From JANWVO01 sp964458495 (lineage in GTDB: Bacteria; Acidobacteriota; Terriglobia; Bryobacterales; Bryobacteraceae), in the NCBI GenBank assembly GCA_964458495.1, contig CAYWJB010000019.1, positions 1 to 64,000 on the forward strand: a stretch of 64,000 nucleotides of DNA, given 5' to 3'. Positions 34,949 through 41,643 of this stretch are shown piece after piece. The position numbers and the translations under genes are program-made. Within the stretch, counting starts at the first letter, position 1, and each line of letters opens with the position of its first letter. The notes under the pieces are model-generated. The model made no database searches and was not told the DNA's origin. It was given only the letters and a program-made list of their open reading frames with translations.

Positions 34949-35050
34949 TAACAGCGTACGCTGACCGTAACGCCAGCGATTTCCTCCGATTCCTGCTGGC
35001 TGTCCGCCGGTGAGGATCTTCCTCCGAGTCCTCACCGGCCTTTCTGTTTT
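34949..35050 (+). ncRNA. Candidate small regulatory RNA with repeated anti-Shine-Dalgarno loops
   Basis: Non-coding stretch of about 100 nt between a strong promoter and an intrinsic terminator. Three hairpins can be drawn. The first is at 34954-34973 (GCGTACG with CGTAACGC, loop CTGAC). The second has a 6-bp stem GCCAGC/GCTGGC at 34972-34977 and 34995-35000, with a 17-nt loop. The third is the terminator hairpin at 35007-35038. The loops of the second and third both show TTCCTCCGA, at 34981-34989 and 35019-35027. CCTCC is complementary to GGAGG ribosome-binding sites, a design known from several trans-acting regulatory RNAs. No open frame of useful size is present. The start is inferred from the -10 box. 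I cannot assign it to a known RNA family. Confidence 0.65.
35007..35050 (+). terminator. Intrinsic terminator of the candidate small RNA
   Basis: Ten-bp perfect stem CCGGTGAGGA (35007-35016) with TCCTCACCGG (35029-35038), a 12-nt loop, and a T-rich tail (TTTCTGTTTT at 35041-35050). It ends 91 bp before the end of the convergent methyltransferase gene. Confidence 0.88.
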
Positions 35051-35141
35051 CTGAATCCCGGGAGACGGGCGCGACGATCCTCTGCGCCGTGGACGCCGGC
35101 GAAGCGGTGAGCGGGCGGCGCGTCAGTCCGCCACTCGGCCG

Positions 35142-36050
35142 TCAGCGGAGATACAACACATCCGGACGAACCATCCGTTCCTCCGGAGCGTCGCAGGGCC
35201 CGCATTCCACCTGGTACTGCGGCCAGGCGGCCCGCGCCGCCTTCGGCACCTCCACCGGGTGGTCCCACTGGTGGTAGACGGCAATCGACAGCCGGGGATG
35301 GAAGCGCTCGAGCGTCGCCCGCGCGCCCTCCAGGGCGCGGACCTCGGCCCCTTCAATGTCCATCTTGATGAAGTCGACGCGCGGCAGACCCAGCTCGCCG
35401 ACCAGGGCGTCGATCGGGATCAAAGGCACTCGAACCGTGCGGTCCACCTTGTTCAGGTTCATTACAAAAGTCGCCGCCGCTTCGTTGCCCTCTTCGATTC
35501 TGAGCTCCAGCTCATCCGGCCGGTTCCACACGCCCTTGGGCACTAGGAGGACCCGCCCAGCCGCGATCTCATCCCGGAAGTTGCGCCTCAGGCATTCGAC
35601 GTTGTCCGGCGCCGGCTCCACGGCCACCACCTTTGCCGCCCCGGCATTCAGGGCGAAGCGTGTGAACACGCCCACGTTGGCCCCGCAGTCCAGCACGATG
35701 TCGCCCTTTTGCACAAAGTGGGCGCCGCTCCCGTACAGCTGCACAGCCTGCTCGGCCAGGTTGAACGGAAGCGTGTAACGGCTGCCAGGAGGCGCCCAGA
35801 AGCGCCCGTAAGGCGTCTCGTACAGCTCCAGCCCCTCGTATTCCTTCTGAAGCAGCCGGCTTTTTTCCAGGATCTCGTCTTTCGCCCGCGTCAGCCGCTC
35901 CTTGTGTCGGGGGATGTCCCAGGCGAGCCGGGGCGGGCACCCGTTGCCTCCCCTGACGGCAGCAATCACAGCGTAGCGCAGCGGCAAATGCTGCCATGCG
36001 GCGGCGGCCGCGCCGGCCAGCAGCGCCGCCAGAACGAGCCACTTCTTCAC
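35142..36050 (-). CDS. FkbM-family SAM methyltransferase, membrane-anchored
   Basis: Methyltransferase of 302 residues. A hydrophobic N-terminal anchor (KKWLVLAALLAGAAAAAW) is followed by a linker and a Rossmann methyltransferase domain. SAM binding is shown by IVLDCGANVGVFTRFALNAG and KVVAVEPAPDNVECLRRNF; FIKMDIEGAEVRALEGA is the FkbM signature. The GTG at 36050, preceded by a GAGAG ribosome-binding site, is chosen because it sits directly at the anchor; the longer frame upstream overlaps the divergent tdk promoter. FkbM enzymes usually methylate sugars or small molecules; the acceptor here is unknown. Confidence 0.85.
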   Translation of the reverse strand: MKKWLVLAALLAGAAAAAWQHLPLRYAVIAAVRGGNGCPPRLAWDIPRHKERLTRAKDEILEKSRLLQKEYEGLELYETPYGRFWAPPGSRYTLPFNLAEQAVQLYGSGAHFVQKGDIVLDCGANVGVFTRFALNAGAAKVVAVEPAPDNVECLRRNFRDEIAAGRVLLVPKGVWNRPDELELRIEEGNEAAATFVMNLNKVDRTVRVPLIPIDALVGELGLPRVDFIKMDIEGAEVRALEGARATLERFHPRLSIAVYHQWDHPVEVPKAARAAWPQYQVECGPCDAPEERMVRPDVLYLR

Positions 36051-36108
36051 AGCTCTCAGGCTAGCACGCAGCCGCCGGCGGCCACCCGCCGTCGTATCCT
36101 GTGAGGTG

Positions 36109-36738
36109 ATGGAAGTCATGATGGGACACCTCGGCTGGATCGAGGTGATCTGCGGGCCCATGTTTTCGGGCAAGAGCGAGGAGCTCATCCGGCGGCTCCG
36201 GCGCGCGCTCATCGCGCGCAAGCGCGTGCAGGTCTTCAAGCCAGCGCTCGACAACCGCTACTCCCAGGACGAGATCGTCAGCCACGGCGACTCCCGCATG
36301 AAATCCGAGGTCGTTTCAGGTCCCACGGAAATCCTCGAACGGCTCGACTGGCGCACCGAGGTGGTCGGCATCGACGAGGCCAACTTCCTCGGCCAGGATC
36401 TCGTGGCCGTCGCGCAGCGGATGGCCGACTCCGGCAAGCAGGTTCTCGTCGCCGGGCTCGACACCGACTACATGGGACGCCCCTTCCCGCCCATCCCCGA
36501 CCTGCTCTGCCTGGCCGAGTCCATCACCAAGACTCTGGCCATCTGCATGCGGTGCGGCAACCCGGCCAAGCACACGCAGCGCCTCGTGGAGAGCGAGGAC
36601 CTCATCGTCGTCGGCGCCATGGGCGTCTACGAGGCGCGCTGCCGCCGCTGCTTCGAGCCCGGCATCCCCAAACAGGAATCTCTCGACTTCGCGCGTCCCT
36701 CGCCCCAGTCTGCTGGTCAGATGCACTCCGGCAAGTAG
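36109..36738 (+). CDS. tdk: Thymidine kinase
   Basis: Type II thymidine kinase of 209 residues from this start. The P-loop is GPMFSGKSEELIRRLRRA. VVGIDEANFLGQDLV is the Walker B region, GLDTDYMGRPFPP is a conserved substrate loop, and the zinc-binding pairs are CMRCG and CRRC. It phosphorylates thymidine in salvage. GTG at 36106, ATG at 36109 and ATG at 36121 are all possible starts; the N-terminus before WIEVICGPMF is not conserved. It is divergent from the methyltransferase gene. Confidence 0.95.
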   Translation: MEVMMGHLGWIEVICGPMFSGKSEELIRRLRRALIARKRVQVFKPALDNRYSQDEIVSHGDSRMKSEVVSGPTEILERLDWRTEVVGIDEANFLGQDLVAVAQRMADSGKQVLVAGLDTDYMGRPFPPIPDLLCLAESITKTLAICMRCGNPAKHTQRLVESEDLIVVGAMGVYEARCRRCFEPGIPKQESLDFARPSPQSAGQMHSGK

Positions 36739-36750
36739 GCTGCGCTGCTG

Positions 36751-36778
36751 TTCCGCCAGGATGATAACCTTTTAATAT
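36751..36778 (+). promoter_or_regulatory. Possible promoter of the coiled-coil membrane protein gene
   Basis: TAATAT at 36773-36778 is a good -10 box in an A/T-rich patch. TTCCGC at 36751-36756 is a weak -35 at 16 bp. The predicted start lies about 30 bp before the GTG of the following gene. Confidence 0.4.
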
Positions 36779-36815
36779 AGGCAAACCTCAGAGCCCTTGA
36801 AAAGGAGTACCACGC

Positions 36816-37718
36816 GTGAGCGATCCCATCAATGTGCCACCCTACGGGCAGCCACCTCAGCAGCCCACCTATGTCCTCCCGTCGCAGAGCGGCGGCAGCG
36901 GGGTGAAGACGGCGATTCTGTTCGGCGCCATCATCGCCCTCATTGCGGCCAATGTCTACCTGTTCCTGCAGGTCGATTCCCTGAAGAAGGAGATGGCCCA
37001 GAACCGCGAGACGCTGATGGCCGAGGTCAGCAAGGCGCGCGAGGCGTCCACGGTCACCTCCGCCGCGGCGCAGAGAAACCTCGAGGCGCTGAAGGACGAG
37101 CTTGAGGCCGCCCGCCGGCAGGTGGCCACCGCCACCGGGCAGGCGAAGCTGGAAGCGCAGAAACATGCCGAGGAGTTGGCGGCGAGGCTTGCGCAGCAAC
37201 AGAAAGCCTCCGAGGCGCAGTTGAGGGGCCAGATTTCGCAGGTGGAGCAGACGGCGACGAGCAAAATCGGCGAAGTCTCCACCGAGGTCGGCTCGGTCAA
37301 GACCGAACTCAGCAGCACCAGGTCCGAGCTGGAAAAGACCATCGCCCAGCTGAAAAGCGTGGCCGGCGACCTTGGCGTGCAGAGCGGCCTCATCGCTACC
37401 AACTCGAAGGAACTCGCCGCCCTGAAAGCGCTCGGCGAGCGCAACTACTTCGAATTCAACCTCGGCAAGACCAAACAGCCGCAAAAGATCGGCGACGTCT
37501 TCATCCAGCTGAAGAAGACCGACCAGAAGCGCAACCGCTACACCATCGACATCGTGGCCGACGACAAGAAGGTGGAAAAGAAGGACAAGACGATCAACGA
37601 GCCGGTGCAGTTCTACACCTCCAGGGCGCGCCAGCCTTATGAGATCGTTGTAAACGAAGTCCGCAAGGATGTCATCGTCGGCTACCTGTCCACGCCGAAG
37701 GTACAGGCGGCGCGGTAG
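36816..37718 (+). CDS. Membrane-anchored coiled-coil protein
   Basis: Protein of 300 residues starting with GTG, supported by AAAGGAG at 36801-36807. Residues 1-30 are Pro/Gln-rich and probably cytoplasmic. One membrane helix follows (TAILFGAIIALIAANVYLFL, about 32-51). Residues 52-210 form a long coiled coil rich in Lys, Glu and Ala. A C-terminal beta-rich domain of about 90 residues (YFEFNLGKTKQPQKIGDVFIQLKKTD) ends the protein. The layout resembles a periplasmic stalk with a terminal binding domain. No named family is recognised. It stands alone between its promoter and a terminator. Confidence 0.8.
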   Translation: MSDPINVPPYGQPPQQPTYVLPSQSGGSGVKTAILFGAIIALIAANVYLFLQVDSLKKEMAQNRETLMAEVSKAREASTVTSAAAQRNLEALKDELEAARRQVATATGQAKLEAQKHAEELAARLAQQQKASEAQLRGQISQVEQTATSKIGEVSTEVGSVKTELSSTRSELEKTIAQLKSVAGDLGVQSGLIATNSKELAALKALGERNYFEFNLGKTKQPQKIGDVFIQLKKTDQKRNRYTIDIVADDKKVEKKDKTINEPVQFYTSRARQPYEIVVNEVRKDVIVGYLSTPKVQAAR

Positions 37719-37734
37719 GCGCCTCGCAAGTTCC

Positions 37735-37771
37735 GAGCCGGCCGCCGTCCGCCCGGCGGCCGGGCTCCTTT
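37735..37771 (+). terminator. Intrinsic terminator between convergent genes
   Basis: A GC-rich hairpin pairs 37735-37747 with 37754-37767 (13 bp with one bulged C), followed by CTTT. It closes the transcript of the coiled-coil protein gene, 17 bp after its stop. Confidence 0.75.
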
Positions 37772-37784
37772 GCAGCCGAATTGT

Positions 37785-38897
37785 TCAGAGCGTCTGAATG
37801 CGGATCTGCTTGAACTCCACCCAGTAGCCCGGCCGGTGCGCCTGCAGCTCGATGAATCCGGCTTCGGTCCGCATCAGGAATGAGTATTCCATTACGGTTT
37901 CGCCATTGATACGCACCTTGCAGTCCCTGCCCTGCACCCGCAGTTCGAACAGGAACCATTTTTCGTCCTCAATGCGTGGATATTTCGCCCGCTTGAAATG
38001 ATAGAGCGAGCCGGTCGGGAAATGCGCCTCCGGCACGGGGTGAAGCTGAACTTCATACGCATATTGCGGGTTCGTCCCCTTCCCCGCGCTGCGGAAAATC
38101 ACGCCGCTGTTGTGCTGCGGGCAGCCCCGCACATAGCATTGCAGGTGGAAATCCCGGAACCGCTCCTTCGTCCCCAGCAGCCCCTCGCCGTCCAGCCGCA
38201 GCACCCCGCCGATGGCCGCCGCCACGGGCTTGCCCACCGTCGGGCGCCAGTTCGCCTCCAGATCCTCCGGCTTGCCGTACAGCACTCGCCATGTCTCCCG
38301 CCCCGGCAACTCCCGGACCCGCAGCGCGCGGAACCGCATGGGCGCCGAGGCGGCGGCGATGCCGATGGGCCCGGAACGCAGCCGGTCCCGCAGCTCCGGG
38401 TGCGTCCGCTGGTTCAGGTCCTGCACCAGCTCGCCGTTGATCCACACTCTCAGCGCCGGGTCGTCCGCCAGAATGCGGAAGCCGTTCCAGCCCTTTCTCA
38501 CCGCCACCTTTTTCGGCGCGATCACGGGGAAAACCGCGCCGCAGGAGTACGCATTCGGCTCTGCCTCCTGCTGGTGGAAAAGTTTGATTTGAATCCCGGC
38601 GTCGGTTGGATAGCCGTGCAGCGGCGCGTGCAAATAAATGCCGGAATCGTTCCAGCCGTCGATCAGAAATTCCCCCATCAATTCAAAGTTCTCGTAGCTT
38701 TTTTCCGTTCTCAGCCAGCACGGCCAGGAGGCGTGAGGCTGCACCGCCACCTCCCCGCCCCGCACCTCGAACGCGGACTCCGGCCCGTCCGCCACAACCC
38801 ATCCCGTCAGCGGCGTGAAGGCCTCCTCCCCCGCCTGCCACGCCGCCACCAGAGGTAAAGAGAGAAATTCGCGTCTTCCGATCATGGCGTCCTTCAT
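37785..38897 (-). CDS. Tat-type exported protein with two DUF1080/LamG-like domains
   Basis: Protein of 370 residues. The N-terminus IGRREFLSLPLVAAW is a twin-arginine-like signal. Two similar beta-sandwich domains of the DUF1080 type (3-keto-disaccharide hydrolase/concanavalin-like) follow, about residues 30-195 and 205-370. The first shows NFELMGEFLIDGWNDSGIYLHAP, the second FRDFHLQCYVRGCPQHNSGVIFRSAG, both with the family's NSGI/NSGV turn. Each domain ends with a matching strand (FRALRVREL, WVEFKQIRIQTL), so the gene looks like an internal duplication. It probably binds or cleaves sugars outside the membrane. ATGs at 38897 and 38885 are both plausible. Confidence 0.82.
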   Translation of the reverse strand: MKDAMIGRREFLSLPLVAAWQAGEEAFTPLTGWVVADGPESAFEVRGGEVAVQPHASWPCWLRTEKSYENFELMGEFLIDGWNDSGIYLHAPLHGYPTDAGIQIKLFHQQEAEPNAYSCGAVFPVIAPKKVAVRKGWNGFRILADDPALRVWINGELVQDLNQRTHPELRDRLRSGPIGIAAASAPMRFRALRVRELPGRETWRVLYGKPEDLEANWRPTVGKPVAAAIGGVLRLDGEGLLGTKERFRDFHLQCYVRGCPQHNSGVIFRSAGKGTNPQYAYEVQLHPVPEAHFPTGSLYHFKRAKYPRIEDEKWFLFELRVQGRDCKVRINGETVMEYSFLMRTEAGFIELQAHRPGYWVEFKQIRIQTL

Positions 38898-38946
38898 TCT
38901 AATCCCCCGGGCGCGGCCCGGCGCGCGCAGTGATATCGTTCATACT

Positions 38947-39363
38947 ATGTTGCCGCGCATGTTGCTCGCCGCTGCAACGCTCCTGGCGCTGGCCGCGTGC
39001 GCGCGCCCGCCCCGGACGCGGATCCCGGATCCGCCCGAGACCCTCGCCGTCGTCTGGAAGCGCGAAGGACTGGAGCGTCCTCCGCTCGAGTCCGCCCCGC
39101 AGGCCATCCGCGCTTGGCGTCCCGCCGAATGGCTCCGCGCCAGCTACCGCAGCTACGCCTCCGTCGTGCTGGTCGACGTCTGGCGCATGCCCTCCGAGTC
39201 GGTCGCCTTCGAGGCCCGCCAGCAGTGGCGCAATGAGCCCGGGGCCGTTGCCTCTCAATGGCGGGACCTTTTTCTCGTGTGCTCGTCCGGGGTCGAATCC
39301 ACGCAAGGGCTGGCCGAGTTTTCCGCCAAACTGGAAGCAGAATGGCTGGCAACGGGCCGCTAG
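38947..39363 (+). CDS. Hypothetical lipoprotein upstream of the transglutaminase locus
   Basis: Protein of 138 residues with a lipobox LALAAC around residue 18. The mature domain is mixed alpha/beta (WRPAEWLRASYRSYASVVLVDVWRMPSESVAFEARQQWR). The ATG at 38947 is chosen because it begins the signal sequence. The last 141 bp are almost identical to 41502-41642, a second copy of the gene's 3' end. The end of the gene overlaps the start of a transglutaminase-like reading frame by 22 nt in another frame, as the second copy does with the intact transglutaminase gene. Function unknown. Confidence 0.75.
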   Translation: MLPRMLLAAATLLALAACARPPRTRIPDPPETLAVVWKREGLERPPLESAPQAIRAWRPAEWLRASYRSYASVVLVDVWRMPSESVAFEARQQWRNEPGAVASQWRDLFLVCSSGVESTQGLAEFSAKLEAEWLATGR

Positions 39364-39500
39364 CAGAGCGCGCTGGCGCCCCGGAACCGTTCCGCCCGGC
39401 GCCGGTGTTCCTCATGCTGTCCCGCGCCCGGGAAGCGCAGGCTCGCGCCGGCGCCCCTTGCCACGAACTGTTGGACCTGCTCGCACCGGCTGCCGCAGGA
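39222..39500 (+). repeat. First copy of a long direct duplication (offset 2280 bp)
   Basis: Aligns without gaps to 41502-41780. Positions 39222-39362 differ from the second copy at only about three positions. From 39363 to about 39500 similarity drops to roughly two thirds and then fades. The block covers the 3' end of the lipoprotein gene and the 5' end of a transglutaminase gene. Confidence 0.88.
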
Positions 39501-39683
39501 ACAGCGGCGCGGACAACCGGGCGGACTCGAAAGGCAGGCCTTCTTGTTGTGCGCATGACCGTCCGGGAGCCGCCTGGAATCGCCCGCAGACCCTGGAGCC
39601 CACCAGTGAAGGCCGCCCGTGCTGCACGGACCGCAGCCATCGTTCATCTCCCCGACGCGGGCGCCTGTAACATCGGGATATGA
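39342..39683 (+). pseudogene. 5' remnant of a TgpA-type transglutaminase gene
   Basis: The reading frame starts MAGNGPL, as does the intact transglutaminase gene at 41622 (MAGNGPLTKG). It stays similar for about 55 residues (GAPEPFRPAPVFLMLSR against GAPERFHQTSVLLMLAS; LLDLLAPAAAG against QDLLALAAAG). After about 39500 it has no counterpart, and the first membrane helix is broken by charged residues. It has no catalytic domain. Its stop overlaps the ATG of the next gene (ATGA), so the frame may still be translated and coupled to it. Confidence 0.65.
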
Positions 39684-41428
39684 TCACACGAAGGGTCTGG
39701 CTTGGCTCAGCCGCCGGAGCGGCCTGGATGGGATCTGCGGCGCCGGCGCGGCCGGGAGGGCAAGTCTCCTCGCGCTATGATCTCACCCTGCAGCGCGTGC
39801 TCAAAGGCGGACCGCCGGCCTACACAAAAGAACTGGTCCTGGCAGACGCTATGCCCTGCCATGTGAGGCGCTTCACCGAGTTCAGCGGCGACGTGAGCGG
39901 GCGCTGGCTGGAGGCGCTGGCCGCAAGCTCCGCCGGCCGGAATGAGCGCCACGCGGAACTCTCCCAATGGCTGCCGGAACTGCTGAAGGCGCAACGCGAG
40001 GATGGCCACTTTGGTGACCCGTTCGCCTCGCAGGGGCTGCGCCGGGAAGACATGGCGGTGCTGTGGGGCAACGGCCGGCTGCTTGTGGGTCTCATCGAGC
40101 ACCACCGCGCCTCCGGCGAAGCGCGGTCTCTCGATGCCGCGCGGCGGCTCGGCGATTTCGCCGTGAAAATCGCGCCGGAGATGAATTCTCCGCGCGTGCG
40201 GGAGCAGTTCGCCGAGGGCGCCTTCGCCACGGGCTACATCTGCTGGACGCAATGGATCGAAGGACTGACGGCGCTCCATGGCCTGACCCGCCAGAGCCGG
40301 TATCTCGCGCTGGCGCGCGAAATCTCCGCTCAGGTCGAGCGCAGGCCCGGGGAGCATGCCCACGGCTTCCTCACATCGCTGCGCGGCGTGGCGGATCTTT
40401 ACGAGGCCACACGCGAGCCGGCATTGCTGGCGCAGGCGGAGAGCGAGTGGCAGGCGGTCGCCTCCAGCGGCAACCTTTTTGTCGCGGGCACGGTTCCCGA
40501 AGCCTGGGCGCCCAAGGCGGTGCGCACCGAAGGCTGCGCCGAGGCAGACTGGCTGCGGTTGAGCCTGCAGCTGTGGCGGCTCACCGCCAGGCTGCGGTAT
40601 CTGGAAGCAGCCGGGCGCACGCTGTTCAATGAGTTCGCGATGAACCAGTTCGGCACAGGCGATTTCGGCCACCGCCCGCTCGCCCCAACAGGCGTCCGCA
40701 CCGGCGCCGCCGAAGCGCAAGGCGGTGGGTCGGCGCGCGCGTGGTGGTGCTGCACGCTGCACGGGCTGCGGGCTTTCCCCGACATCTTCCGCCACGTGTG
40801 GCGCGACAGCGGCGAGGGGCTCTGCTACGATTTTCCTCTCGAGGGCGAGGGGCGCGGGAAGGCGATGCAAGTGACGGCTGCATCGGCCCTCGAGCAGGAC
40901 GGCACGGTCGAACTGGAGATCAGCCGGGCCGGCGGCGCCTCCGCGCCGTTGTTCATCCGGCTGCCCGAGTGGGCGGATCGGGTGGAGATTGAGTCGCGCG
41001 GCGGCGCGGCCGAGATCCTGCTGCGCGACGGCTGGTATCGAGTGACGCGCTCATGGCAGGCCGGCGACCGGCTGCAACTGCGATATGCGATGCGCACGCG
41101 CCAAGAGCGCGACAGCGCCGGCCGGGTGGCGCTGTTCCACGGGCCGTGGCTGCTGGGAGTGGCCGAAGCCACCGATCCGTTTTTCTTCGATGAACCGCAC
41201 ACACAGAACCGGCTGCGGCTGGGCGCCGGAACCGGTGGAACGCTGCGCTTGACCCCCGCGCGGTCCGGCGCTCATCCGTTCGCCGTGCCGGTGGCGCGGT
41301 TCGAGGTGCAGTATCTGCCCGGAGGCTACCCGGTCCAGCGCAATACTGCAGTGCTGCGCCCGGTGAGCGAGCAGACCGGGCTGCGCACCTGTGACTGGGA
41401 GTACTGGTTTCTGACAGAGGGGGCCTGA
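39680..41428 (+). CDS. GH127-like glycoside hydrolase (beta-L-arabinofuranosidase type)
   Basis: Exported protein of 582 residues with a twin-arginine-like start (MITRRVWLGSAAGAAW). The alpha/alpha barrel covers about residues 50-390 (WLPELLKAQREDGHFGDPFA), followed by beta-sandwich domains. The metal/catalytic residues of GH127 appear to be kept: E284-x-C286 in RTEGCAEADW and C357-C358 in WWCCTLHG, equivalent to E338, C340, C417 and C418 of HypBA1. It may remove beta-L-arabinofuranose or related sugars. The gene lies between the two copies of a duplicated segment, so it was probably brought in or trapped by that rearrangement. Confidence 0.82.
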   Translation: MITRRVWLGSAAGAAWMGSAAPARPGGQVSSRYDLTLQRVLKGGPPAYTKELVLADAMPCHVRRFTEFSGDVSGRWLEALAASSAGRNERHAELSQWLPELLKAQREDGHFGDPFASQGLRREDMAVLWGNGRLLVGLIEHHRASGEARSLDAARRLGDFAVKIAPEMNSPRVREQFAEGAFATGYICWTQWIEGLTALHGLTRQSRYLALAREISAQVERRPGEHAHGFLTSLRGVADLYEATREPALLAQAESEWQAVASSGNLFVAGTVPEAWAPKAVRTEGCAEADWLRLSLQLWRLTARLRYLEAAGRTLFNEFAMNQFGTGDFGHRPLAPTGVRTGAAEAQGGGSARAWWCCTLHGLRAFPDIFRHVWRDSGEGLCYDFPLEGEGRGKAMQVTAASALEQDGTVELEISRAGGASAPLFIRLPEWADRVEIESRGGAAEILLRDGWYRVTRSWQAGDRLQLRYAMRTRQERDSAGRVALFHGPWLLGVAEATDPFFFDEPHTQNRLRLGAGTGGTLRLTPARSGAHPFAVPVARFEVQYLPGGYPVQRNTAVLRPVSEQTGLRTCDWEYWFLTEGA

Positions 41429-41501
41429 GCGCAGCTCTCATCGGGCATCCGAAAGCGGCCGCGCGCAGCGTTTTGGCCGGCTTCCTCCGAGGCCGGCGCC
41501 G

Positions 41502-41643
41502 GCAGTGGCGCAATGAGCCCGGGGCCGTTGCCTCTCAATGGCGGGATCTTTTTCTCGTGTGCTCGTCCGGGGTGGAATCCACGCAAGGGCTGGCCGAGTT
41601 TTCTGCCAAACTGGAAGCAGAATGGCTGGCAACGGGCCGCTAA
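41502..41643 (+). pseudogene. 3' fragment of the lipoprotein gene (second copy)
   Basis: Near-identical to the last 141 bp of the lipoprotein gene at 39222-39362 and ends with a stop at the same place (TAA instead of TAG). The first two thirds of the gene are missing. Its end still overlaps the start of the intact transglutaminase gene, so it may be kept as a leader for that gene. Confidence 0.8.
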
